DNA from: Hyphomicrobiales bacterium
Lineage (GTDB): Bacteria; Pseudomonadota; Alphaproteobacteria; Rhizobiales; Beijerinckiaceae
Assembly: GCA_930633525.1 (NCBI GenBank)
Contig: CAKNFP010000002.1
Coordinates: 992,001-1,056,000 of the forward strand
Direction of reading: 5' to 3'
Length of the DNA stretch: 64,000 nucleotides
A model generated the notes under the pieces. The model was not told where the DNA came from and did no database searches. It saw only the letters and a list, made by a program, of their open reading frames with translations. This document shows positions 1-7,813 of the stretch, piece after piece. Each line of letters opens with the position of its first letter. Positions within the stretch are counted from its first letter, which is position 1. Both the position numbers and the translations under genes were made by a program.

Positions 1-581
1 TGTGCCAACGCAAGATGGCTCATCGACTCAGCGCGATCGACCTTTTCGCGTTGCTTCAACCGCATCAGCGCGACAACCAGATCTTGATAGATATGGGGCG
101 CGTCGGCACTCGAATAGGGGACTAGCATTCCGGCGCCAATGAAAACAGGTATGTTTGTTATGCAACGCACGAAGGTAGAGATTTTTTCGGCTATTCAGCG
201 ATCGCTTTACTGCTGACGCCTAGAGCAACAGAATGATCAACACTCCTTCGCTCAAGAGCGAGGTGGCGTCACATACTGCGCGGCCAACGTAGTTCGGCTT
301 AATTGCGATAACGACCACTTCGAACAGGAGCTTCTGGTCCAATTCGGGGGTACGTCACTAACCAGTGCAATTGGATGCTCCGAGAGAGAAGTAACAAAAC
401 ACCGACCGTCTGGCCAAGACAGCTTCCTTTAGTCCCATATATAGCACACCTATTGACATATATAGAACATAAAGTCATCATTTGCCGCCTTAAAGGGCCT
501 CAGTGAGATCTGGGCAGACAGCGCAGACAATTTGGACACGATCAGCCCGAACTCTCGTCATGAAGGTCGCGGAGCGTTTGC
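1..581. other. Upstream stretch without a recognisable gene
   Basis: No reading frame here has coding character or a family motif I recognise. The second half is AT-richer than the rest of the window and leads into the small GatC-like gene, so it probably holds that operon's promoter. The window begins here, so the end of an upstream gene may lie in the first few hundred bases, but I cannot see one. Confidence 0.4.
453..481 (+). promoter_or_regulatory. Possible sigma-70 promoter for the amidase pair
   Basis: A perfect TTGACA (453-458) is followed after 17 bases by CATCAT (476-481), which matches four of six bases of the -10 consensus. It points at the GatC-like gene starting at 582. This is pattern matching only. 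Confidence 0.3.
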
Positions 582-803
582 ATGAGTAACACCACTGATT
601 TCGAGTCCAGGGACGTTGAAGCGACGGTTATCGATCTAGAATTCACCCGCCGTCGAGCGCGAGAGATGGGTCTGCGCTTGTCGGAAGAAGATCTGACCGA
701 GATCACCGCAGGTATCAATGGACTACAACCTTTTCTGCAGAGGATCAGAAAGGGATTGGTTATGGGACAGCGTCCGCCGTTAGCGCCAGGATCGAAATCA
801 TGA
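582..803 (+). CDS. GatC/AtzG-like small amidase partner
   Basis: This 73-residue acidic, helical protein ends in an ATGA overlap with the following amidase, so the two are translationally coupled. Small GatC-like proteins directly before an AtzE-type amidase (AtzG in cyanuric acid degradation, GatC in the tRNA amidotransferase) form a heterodimer with the amidase and stabilise it. The LRLSEEDLTEITAGINGLQPFL segment (about residues 32-52) resembles the N-terminal GatC pattern of a short beta-alpha start followed by a long helix. I infer a structural rather than catalytic role. The assignment rests on size, position and weak resemblance, as such proteins are poorly conserved. Confidence 0.6.
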   Translation: MSNTTDFESRDVEATVIDLEFTRRRAREMGLRLSEEDLTEITAGINGLQPFLQRIRKGLVMGQRPPLAPGSKS

Positions 804-2164
804 CGGACGAGTTGGCATGGCTTGGAATTGCCGAAGGAAGCGCTCTCCTTCAAAGGAATGGTCTGAGTTCGGTCGAGTGGACAGAAGCGCTTCTAGCGCG
901 CATCGAAAAGTACGATGATCGTCTTTGCTCGTCTTTGACGGTCATGACAGAGGAGGCATTGCTTCAGGCTCGGCAGGCTGACGAAGAGAGGGCGCAAGGC
1001 AGAGTGCGCGGCCCTTTGCATGGCGTTCCCATCGGGGTCAAGGATGTTGTTCAGATCGCCGGGTTCCCGACCAGCGCACATTCGGCGGTTCTGGCCGACA
1101 ATGTATCGCAGGCCGACGCGGAACTTGTGGTTCGGTTTCGTGACGCGGGCGCGGTTTTCCTTTCCAAGCATGCTCAGTATGAATTTTCATACGGTGGCCC
1201 GTCATTCGACTTACCGTGGCCGCCGGCACGAAACCCTTGGTCGCTTGATCGTATTCCGGGCGGATCGAGCAGTGGTAGCGGGGCTGCTGTTGCCGCCGGT
1301 TTTTGCGCTGGTGCCATTGGTACAGATGCCGGCGGTTCGATACGTCAGCCGTCGGCCTATTGCGGTATAACCGGGCTGAAGCCTACAGCCGGCCTTCTGC
1401 CACGAGACGGTATTATTCCTCTTTCGTTTTCCCTCGGCGAACCAGGGCCGATGGCTAGAAGCGCACTAGATTGCTCCTTGCTGCTCGACGTAATGACAGG
1501 CTGCAGGGAGGCCTCTCAACCCGATATTGATTTGGCCAGAGTGAGGATTGGTGTCCTATCAGACGTTTTTAATGGAGCAGTGTGGGTTGATCCTCAAGTA
1601 ATCACCGCGCTTCGGGCAGCGTTGGCCGTGTTTTCGGACGCCGGTGCGAGTGTCGCGAATATTGAATCACCGGACCTTCGCGATCTCGACGCCTGCGGCC
1701 GCATCATCCTCCTCACTGAAGGCTACGCAAATCACGAGAAGCTTTTGCTGGAAGATCCCTATCGCTACGGCAAAATCGGACGCCACAGGTTGATAATAGG
1801 CGCGTTTTTGTCTGCAGCCGATTATGTGCAGGCGATCCGAAAGAAGGCAATTCTTGCGGCTGAGATGGATAAATTATTCGATGAAGTCGATGTCCTGATT
1901 ACGGCAGGTGAAGTCTCTGGCGCGCCGAGATTCTCAGATGCTTCGGCAAGCTTCGGATTTACGGGAGAACCGTCTCTCCGGATGCCCTTCACGGTTTCCG
2001 GCGGCCCATCTCTTGTCGTCCCTTGTGGCTTTGATCGAGACGGCTTGCCACTATCGATGCAGATTGCGGGCCGTGTTGGAACGGATCGACTTGTTCTCGG
2101 TGTAGCAGTTGCGTTCCAGAAGCTGACATCCTGGCATGTAGAGCGCCCCTCGGAATTTAACTAA
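800..2164 (+). CDS. Amidase signature family hydrolase (AtzE/GatA-like)
   Basis: A 454-residue amidase-signature enzyme that hydrolyses a carboxamide to acid and ammonia in the cytoplasm. The Ser-cisSer-Lys triad is readable: Lys81 in GVPIGVKDVV, the cis-Ser near 156 in PGGSSSGSG, and nucleophile Ser180 in DAGGSIR, with the usual 24-residue spacing between the serines. The start is fixed by the ATGA overlap with the preceding GatC-like gene. Genuine GatA is normally paired with GatB, which is absent, and the AtzG/AtzE arrangement suggests a small-molecule amidase such as a carboxybiuret- or ureide-type hydrolase. The exact substrate is unknown. Nothing catabolic follows: the next 1.3 kb is decayed DNA. 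Confidence 0.85.
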   Translation: MTDELAWLGIAEGSALLQRNGLSSVEWTEALLARIEKYDDRLCSSLTVMTEEALLQARQADEERAQGRVRGPLHGVPIGVKDVVQIAGFPTSAHSAVLADNVSQADAELVVRFRDAGAVFLSKHAQYEFSYGGPSFDLPWPPARNPWSLDRIPGGSSSGSGAAVAAGFCAGAIGTDAGGSIRQPSAYCGITGLKPTAGLLPRDGIIPLSFSLGEPGPMARSALDCSLLLDVMTGCREASQPDIDLARVRIGVLSDVFNGAVWVDPQVITALRAALAVFSDAGASVANIESPDLRDLDACGRIILLTEGYANHEKLLLEDPYRYGKIGRHRLIIGAFLSAADYVQAIRKKAILAAEMDKLFDEVDVLITAGEVSGAPRFSDASASFGFTGEPSLRMPFTVSGGPSLVVPCGFDRDGLPLSMQIAGRVGTDRLVLGVAVAFQKLTSWHVERPSEFN

Positions 2165-3455
2165 CCGCTGGAGAGTCGAGAATAACAGGTGAGCGGCATA
2201 CTGGACCACGTTAGCCAATGAAAAGCGCATGCTTCAAGAACATCAGCCCGCTATTTTCTAAGTTCTTTAGTTTAGGTTGCGATATGCGCTCGCCGACATA
2301 GCATTCAGGATGTGATACCTATTCTATCGCTTCTGTGATCTGCCTGTTCCCCTTACAGAGAACACCTGCTCCGATTATCCCTGCGGGAATTTTTTTGCCG
2401 TCACCAATGGTGATTCCTAAGTTTGCCGTCCCGGAACGAGCTGCCCAGCGGCAGGTTGTCCACCTGCAGAGGCGCGTTACGGACTCGGTCGATCGGCCCG
2501 ACCGAGTGTGGCCTGGCTGCCTGGTCCCAGAGCGTCCAGATTTCAGGAGCAGCCCCTGCGGCTCGACGCTGTCCCGAAGCGACAGCAGCTCGACACGTCC
2601 GTCGGCAAGGTCGAATTGCAAATATCGCGGGCAAGACCCCACCATCGGAATATGCACCGATCCCCTGAGTCACGGCTGAACAGCAGGGAATGGGTTTCGT
2701 TTCCAGGTTGAGATTGGCACTAAAGAGCAGCCCCTTTGGAAGAGTAGCGGCCCTGAATCCCAGCCCGGGTCTGGCATTTGTCTCTCACGAGGCAAGTCCA
2801 TCGCATCTCCCCTATGATGAAAGTGATCCGCGACGTGGGCTCGGCGTAAGGGTGAGTGTCGCGCAGGCGGCGCGGGACCTCAATGTCCACGAGAAAGTAC
2901 TGAGCATTTTGGGAGAGGAGTTTGCCGTCAAGCCCGTTCAAAAGCTCCCGTCAGAGAACCGCCGCCATGCTTGCGTGGCTCACGGCCCCATTCCGCTCTC
3001 GGTGGGACAACGCCCTTGGCAACGACACCTAGGTAGTACATCCAAGAGCCGTGGTGGTTGAGCAAGCGCTTTTGGCCGACCGTTGAGCCGAGAACAGACC
3101 AATCGCGGGCGCTATCACGATGCCAAGCAGGGATCCTATGGCTTGTGCTCGAGCGAATTGCTAAGATATAGGTCCGTGATGGGTTCCGGCGAGGACTACC
3201 GTGTTTCTTCAAGACACCCGTGTGCGCCGCAGGACAAGTCCAGGTTCGCAACGAAGCCCCACCACTTCTCGACACGCGGCCTCGCGCCACCCAGCACCAG
3301 TTCGATGAGGGATTGCTCGAAGGGTTTTGAAACCGCGGATGGAGAGCAAGATGCGCCCGGCCGAGTTCTCCCGTAAAGAGGGGGCAACGCTCCGGTTGGC
3401 CGATATCTCAACCGGTTTCGTCGCGCTGTCAGCATAGTCGCCTTGAGGAGTTCCT
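2165..3455. other. Decayed intergenic region with mobile-element debris
   Basis: About 1.3 kb with only short, mutually overlapping frames on both strands and no intact gene. A short piece around 2840-2945 reads like an IS3-family OrfA (listed separately). On the minus strand, roughly 2680-2320, protein-like text is split between two frames, as in a frameshifted pseudogene, but I cannot name the family. It is best read as a graveyard of inserted and decaying sequence between the amidase operon and the DMT transporter. Confidence 0.5.
2840..2945 (+). mobile_element. Remnant of IS3-family transposase OrfA
   Basis: In one frame this stretch reads GVRVSVAQAARDLNVHEKVL followed by about ten related residues. 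That closely matches the helix-turn-helix segment of IS3-family OrfA proteins (typically VSVAQAARDLDVHENVLRKWVKE). The similarity starts and stops abruptly and the downstream catalytic DDE OrfB is absent, so this is a fossil. No terminal inverted repeats or target duplications could be identified. Confidence 0.6.
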
Positions 3456-4370
3456 TTGCAATCTGCTTCGCATCCGCAATGCTCTGCCACGTCGCCGCGT
3501 CAAAGCCAGCCGCTTGGGATCTTGCTGTTAATGGCAGCTGAGGCTTGTTTCGCGATTTCAGGCGGCGTCTCCAAGCATCTTACTGGCGCGCTGCCCCCCC
3601 TGCAGATAGCCTGGATCCGCTTCGTTGTTTTTGCGGCGGTCGTCATGGGCGTCATTGTGTGGCGACGCGATTGGTCAGCCCTCAAATCGCAATGCCTTGG
3701 CATGCAAGTCGTACGCTGCCTGGGTATTGTCGGCGCGACAATCTTTTTCATTCTCTCCCTGAAACGATTGCCGCTGGCGGAGACATCGGCCCTTTTCTTC
3801 GTCTCACCGCTCCTCATTGTCCTCGCCGCGCGGATCGCCCTTAATGAAGCGATGAATACCGCGCGCTATATCGCGGTCGGAGCTGGTTTTGCAGGTGCGC
3901 TGCTGGTCATCCAACCAGGCTCCCATGGGCTCGGCCTGGATGCCCTCCTCCCCCTCTTGGCAGCGGTCTCGTGGGCTGCCGCGATCATTGCAACGCGCTG
4001 GACCGGCAGCCGCGAGCGCCCGTTGACTGGCGTGCTGTATGCTGCCTTGGTCGGCTTGGCAGTGACGACCGCTTTCCTGCCGATCGCCTGGGAGCCGCTG
4101 AACACGCCACAACTGATATTCGGCGTCGCAACGGGAGTCGCCGCCGCCGCGGGGCAATGGTTCATCGTCCTCGCTTACCAGCGCGCCAGCGCCTCGTCAC
4201 TTGCGCCGCTCAACTACGTGCAGTTGATATGGTCGGCGCTGGTCGGCTACGTGTTCTTCGCCAGCGTGCCTGACAATTGGGCTATCGTCGGCGCTGTCGT
4301 GATCGTCCTCAGCGGCTTTTTTGCTATCCGCGAGGGAAAGAGCTTCACCGACATCGATCGCCGAAAGTAG
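3456..4370 (+). CDS. EamA/DMT-family transporter
   Basis: A 304-residue inner-membrane protein with about ten hydrophobic segments arranged as two EamA repeats (about residues 18-150 and 165-295), the fold of RhaT/RarD/YdcZ-type drug-metabolite transporters. Most members export amino acids or metabolites; the substrate cannot be told from sequence. The start is a TTG at 3456, preceded at five bases by a strong GAGGAG Shine-Dalgarno sequence. No ATG gives a better fit. The repeat junctions show the usual GGVSKHL and ALVGYVFF-type helix ends. It stands alone, with decayed DNA upstream and the convergent DNA-glycosylase operon downstream. Confidence 0.85.
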   Translation: MQSASHPQCSATSPRQSQPLGILLLMAAEACFAISGGVSKHLTGALPPLQIAWIRFVVFAAVVMGVIVWRRDWSALKSQCLGMQVVRCLGIVGATIFFILSLKRLPLAETSALFFVSPLLIVLAARIALNEAMNTARYIAVGAGFAGALLVIQPGSHGLGLDALLPLLAAVSWAAAIIATRWTGSRERPLTGVLYAALVGLAVTTAFLPIAWEPLNTPQLIFGVATGVAAAAGQWFIVLAYQRASASSLAPLNYVQLIWSALVGYVFFASVPDNWAIVGAVVIVLSGFFAIREGKSFTDIDRRK

Positions 4371-4597
4371 ATGGAGGTGGCTCGGCATTTTTGAGCGATC
4401 TGTAGCTTCGCGGCCGCAAGCTCTCATGGTACCAACACGCGGAGTGGTGTCCCCACCTCAACAAGAATTCGCCGAGAGAGATTGTCTTCGTGTGCAGAGC
4501 TTGCTCTATATCAAGGGAACTCTTTAAGATAGATTCTGTCTCATTCGGCGCGGATCATTGCGGACGGATCTGAAATATTTCGGATCAAGTGCCGAAA

Positions 4598-5266
4598 TCA
4601 TGAGAGCACGTTGCGGATATCTGCCCTCAACGGCGGAAGCGCATCGGCTTCAAACCATGGATTCTGATTGAGCCATCTATTATTGTGCCATGATGGATGC
4701 GGCAGCGGAAACCGGCGTAGGGAAGGATCCGCGAGATAGAACTCGCGCCACCGTCGGACCGTCTCATCGACGCCTTTGCTAGCGGCGGCCGGGCCCAAAT
4801 GCCATCTCTGGGCATAGCCGCCGATAACGAGAAGCAGTTCCAAAAGCGGCAGGCTCGCGAATAGCTTCGTCCGCCATATTTCCGCGCATTCCCGGCGCGG
4901 TGGGAGGTCATTGCCTCTAGCTTGCCCCGGAAAGCAGAAGCCCATCGGAACAATCGCGACTTTGGATGGATCGTAGAACTCGCTTGCGTCCATTCCCAAC
5001 CATTGCCTCAGGCGAACTCCGGATGGATCATTGAACGGAATACCGCTGTGATGCACGCGGATTCCGGGAGCCTGACCGGCTATACAGATGCGGGCGGTTT
5101 CCGAAACCTGGATAATGGGCCGCGGTTCGTGGTCCAATGGCTTTCCATACCGGGGCCGGTCACGACAGACCCTGCAGGTACGGATGGCGTTTACACAGGC
5201 CGTGAACGACTCGAGTTCTCTAGTCGTCGCTGTATTGGGGCTAGAGGAAGTCTTCCTTGCTCGCAT
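4598..5266 (-). CDS. Uracil-DNA glycosylase family protein
   Basis: This 222-residue protein belongs to the uracil-DNA glycosylase superfamily, which removes damaged or deaminated bases from DNA. Two active-site motifs are visible: GQAPG (residues 64-68, motif 1 that binds the base and water) and PHPSWHNNRW near the C-terminus (HPS motif that inserts into the DNA). Cysteines at 24, 31 and 34 (CRVC) are reminiscent of the iron-sulfur ligands of family 4 enzymes, but the pattern is not identical. It is the last gene of a three-gene operon, 37 bases after the DUF488 gene. The exact UDG family is uncertain. Confidence 0.8.
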   Translation of the reverse strand: MRARKTSSSPNTATTRELESFTACVNAIRTCRVCRDRPRYGKPLDHEPRPIIQVSETARICIAGQAPGIRVHHSGIPFNDPSGVRLRQWLGMDASEFYDPSKVAIVPMGFCFPGQARGNDLPPRRECAEIWRTKLFASLPLLELLLVIGGYAQRWHLGPAAASKGVDETVRRWREFYLADPSLRRFPLPHPSWHNNRWLNQNPWFEADALPPLRADIRNVLS

Positions 5267-5303
5267 GTCACGTCATTGCATCTGCCGCAGATGCGGTCGG
5301 AGT

Positions 5304-5849
5304 TCAAGCATCTGAATGTTGCACCTGGGGGTAAACAACTGTTCCGTCGGGTTGGATGATGGCACCAGGTGTCAGGCTGGCCGGCTCCAAACGCTCTTTC
5401 CCCATGATATGGAATACACTTTCTCCACGGGCAATGAGATAGTCCGAGACGATACGGCGGTGACATCGCCACCAGACAGCTTCTGAACACATGATAACGC
5501 AGCGTCCGCGATGCCCTTCTTCGCGCAGTTGCCGAAGGCCCTCCTGGAACGGGCCTGCGAGCGCATAGTCGGCATAGTTGTGAAAGCTCTCGTTGGTCCA
5601 GAGACCATTGACCTCCGGCGCAACGTAGCGGATTTTTCCGCGCAGCCCGCCGAGTGCGGCGAGGTGCTCATAGGAAATCTGGAAGGCCGCCAGTGCCTCT
5701 GGCAACGTATCCTCGTTGAATTGCGGATTGGATTTCGACCGCGGGATCTTTCTGATGTCCACAACGCTTCCGACATGGGGACCACGCAGGAGCGCAACGA
5801 AATCCTCAAGGCTGCGGTTGGAATGACCGATCGTGAAGAAGGGATGCGT
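5304..5849 (-). CDS. DUF488-family protein with probable ACG start
   Basis: DUF488 proteins are small cytoplasmic proteins of unknown biochemistry. The hallmarks FFTIGHSNR at the N-terminus and CSEAVWWRCHRR in the C-terminal half are present, but FFTIGHSNR is included only if translation begins at an ACG at 5849-5847. No ATG, GTG or TTG lies between that point and the stop codon of the upstream gene. The ACG sits six bases after a perfect AGGAGG, itself just after the DUF2945 stop codon. The first conventional start would be a GTG at 5762, which removes 29 residues including the family motif. So the gene either uses a rare ACG start or carries an ATG-to-ACG mutation. Confidence 0.8.
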   Translation of the reverse strand, partial: THPFFTIGHSNRSLEDFVALLRGPHVGSVVDIRKIPRSKSNPQFNEDTLPEALAAFQISYEHLAALGGLRGKIRYVAPEVNGLWTNESFHNYADYALAGPFQEGLRQLREEGHRGRCVIMCSEAVWWRCHRRIVSDYLIARGESVFHIMGKERLEPASLTPGAIIQPDGTVVYPQVQHSDA

Positions 5850-5855
5850 CTTTCG

Positions 5856-5861
5856 CCTCCT
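5856..5861 (-). promoter_or_regulatory. AGGAGG ribosome binding site of the DUF488 gene
   Basis: A perfect AGGAGG on the minus strand directly follows the TGA of the DUF2945 gene (5867-5865) and lies six bases before the ACG codon at 5849. It supports translation initiation at ACG, because no conventional start codon is in range in the right frame. Confidence 0.7.
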
Positions 5862-5864
5862 TTG

Positions 5865-6074
5865 TCACGCGTGCTCGAGGGCGCCGCCCTTGTGAGCAGC
5901 AATATGGTCGGTCTTATCGCTTCTTATCTCGTACTGTGGTTCGTCTGCAGACGCACGATGTGTGTGGCCTTTGTAGTCGAAATCACGGGTGTGAATAGCT
6001 ATGATGGTTCCCGTCACCAAGCCCGCCTCTGAGTTCCAGCGCACATGATCACCGACCTTGAACTTCCGAGTCAC
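5865..6074 (-). CDS. DUF2945 (HVA1/TUDOR-like) small protein
   Basis: A 69-residue protein beginning MTRKFKVGDHVRWNSEAG, the typical start of the DUF2945 family, whose members fold as a small SH3/Tudor-like barrel of unknown function. Start is a GTG at 6074 with GGAG about eight bases upstream. It heads the operon with the DUF488 and DNA-glycosylase genes. These small proteins recur in such housekeeping or stress operons of alphaproteobacteria, but no activity is established. Family assignment is fairly firm because the VGDHVRWNSEAG and KGHTHRASADEPQYEIRSDKT blocks are both intact. Confidence 0.8.
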   Translation of the reverse strand: MTRKFKVGDHVRWNSEAGLVTGTIIAIHTRDFDYKGHTHRASADEPQYEIRSDKTDHIAAHKGGALEHA

Positions 6075-6241
6075 TTTGTGAGCTCCACTTTATAAGAAGT
6101 GTCTCGTCTTGAGGAGAGCATCGCCACATTCCCTTTCGCAAACCTTATCGTCAATGCCATAGCGCTACGCCAACAAACGGACCCGCTAAAGTTTTACATA
6201 GGTGGGTCGCATGGTCCCTGTTCTATGAGCGCGCCAGCGAG

Positions 6242-6532
6242 ATGCTGGCGGCATGCAACCCGACCGGCAGCGTGGTCGGCTTCGTTCACAACGGCGCCAA
6301 GCCCGGCCTCGTGCCGCTTTATCTCACCGCCACGGCGATCACCGAAGTCGGCCCCGCCTCAGCCCAGACGGTCGCCAGCGTCTTCGCCGACGGCCCGATC
6401 GCCCGCGTCACCCTCGACGGCCAGCCGGTCATTTGCATCAATGTCAACGGCGACGCCACCTTCTCCGTCACATCAGACTTCGTCCTCACCGGGCTTGGCG
6501 CTGCCACCTTCACGGATTTCGTGCTGGCGTAA
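6242..6532 (+). CDS. Hypothetical protein, possibly 5'-truncated
   Basis: A 96-residue glycine/alanine/threonine-rich frame with strong GC3 codon bias, so probably a genuine coding sequence. The same frame stays open upstream to about 6191 and reads WSLFYERASE just before the ATG at 6242, with no start codon there. This suggests the gene lost its 5' part. Predicted content is mostly beta strands (alternating V/T/I), reminiscent of a carbohydrate-binding or phage structural domain, but I do not recognise the family. It stands between the DUF2945 operon promoter region and the DUF695/RraB gene. Confidence 0.45.
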   Translation: MLAACNPTGSVVGFVHNGAKPGLVPLYLTATAITEVGPASAQTVASVFADGPIARVTLDGQPVICINVNGDATFSVTSDFVLTGLGAATFTDFVLA

Positions 6533-6637
6533 GGCCGGCGGTTCTCTCGGCGCTATCCGTGGATTCCCGGCCGTTGTCTCTCTGGACCGATCAGCCGCCC
6601 TATGACACGGTGGATGGCGCGGCTTGCGAGAACCGCA

Positions 6638-7372
6638 GTGAGTGACGACTGGGATTCTTACCTCGACGACAACGGAGGGAAGCCGGCGTCGGTGCAGCTC
6701 GACCTTGGCATCGCCCGGTCCACCCCCGTGACGGGATACGACAGCGTTGCCTGGCTACGGGTTGCGATGCGGATGCCGACGCTGGACGGCCTGTCGAGCA
6801 ACAAGGAATTCCAGGATATCAAGCAGATTGGCGACGCCGCCGTGGCGGCGGTCGAGGACGACGGGGCCGCGATTTTCGTCGGCCGTGTCACCACCGGGGG
6901 GCAAAGGATGTTCTATTTCTACGCCATGGATGTGGAGCATGTGTCACGCGCGGCGACGCAGGTGATGCAACAGTTCCCCGCATACCAATTCGCGGTGGGC
7001 GGAAAGAGTGATCCCCAATGGAATACATACTGGCGCGTGCTCTACCCCTCGGCTGCCGCTCAGCAGCGCATGAGCAATCGCGACGTCCTGCGGGCCTTGG
7101 CGGAACGCGGAGACGACCACGACACGCCCCGGATCATCGAGCATTTCGCCTATTTCAAAACCGCCGCGGGACGACAAGCCTTCATCAGCGCGGTGGAGAA
7201 GCAGGGATTTGCTGTCAGACTCGGCGATCCGAACCCTCAGGGCGAGTTTCCGCTTCTTTTCAGCCGGGAGGACAAGCCGGCAGCCATCGACAGCATCACC
7301 GATGGATTGGTTCCCCTTATCGATGAGAACCAGGGCGTCTATGACGGCTGGGGCTGTGAGGTCGTTAAATAG
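6638..7372 (+). CDS. DUF695 / RraB-domain protein
   Basis: A 244-residue cytoplasmic protein with two parts: an N-terminal DUF695 domain (SDDWDSYL at the start, LDLGIA about residue 22) and a C-terminal RraB-like domain (HFAYFKTAAGRQAFISAVEK, roughly residues 165-185). RraB-type proteins bind RNase E and modulate mRNA decay in enterobacteria; for this two-domain form the function is untested. The GTG at 6638 is preferred because family members begin MSDDWDxY; an ATG twelve codons earlier (6602) is also in frame. It has no obvious operon partner. Confidence 0.75.
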   Translation: MSDDWDSYLDDNGGKPASVQLDLGIARSTPVTGYDSVAWLRVAMRMPTLDGLSSNKEFQDIKQIGDAAVAAVEDDGAAIFVGRVTTGGQRMFYFYAMDVEHVSRAATQVMQQFPAYQFAVGGKSDPQWNTYWRVLYPSAAAQQRMSNRDVLRALAERGDDHDTPRIIEHFAYFKTAAGRQAFISAVEKQGFAVRLGDPNPQGEFPLLFSREDKPAAIDSITDGLVPLIDENQGVYDGWGCEVVK

Positions 7373-7442
7373 CTTTTGGGCCTATGCGCAGACCCTGAGA
7401 CACCATACTCTAGACCTATCCATGGCCGGGGTTCTTTTTTGC

Positions 7443-7610
7443 TTAGCTCAGGCGGTTTTCTGAAGGGCTTGGCTTGTAACAGCTTCGCGCATACGGGCCC
7501 AAAATGGCTTCGGCCATCGCGGTGGGCAGATTGCTGGCGCGCAATTCCCCGATGAACTCGCGCTGCCGTGCGCAACGCGCCTCAGCTTCTTTGACGCGCT
7601 CCGCAGACAC
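7443..7610 (-). CDS. Small hypothetical protein, probably C-terminally altered
   Basis: About 55 residues starting at a GTG (7610). The first two thirds (AERVKEAEARCARQREFIGEL and following) form a charged helix typical of short alphaproteobacterial proteins of unknown function found in many rhizobial genomes. The last ten residues do not continue that pattern, so the 3' end may be frameshifted or truncated. An ATG 22 codons upstream (7676) is in frame, but that extension looks non-coding. No function is proposed. Confidence 0.35.
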   Translation of the reverse strand: MSAERVKEAEARCARQREFIGELRASNLPTAMAEAILGPYARSCYKPSPSENRLS

Positions 7611-7813
7611 CGTGATCAGAACCTGAAAACTCCGCCGCCGGCAATCCAGGGTTGGGGAGCGGAGTATAGAGCTCAAAAGCCTACTTCACGGAGGACCACT
7701 TTTCAGGGGCAGGCCACCTGCAAACAGGACTGGAAGCCCTGCCAGAACCTATGAATAATTGATCCTGACAGGGCGCCATTAGGAGGAGACACCCGCGTTT
7801 GGAGATAGAGGCT

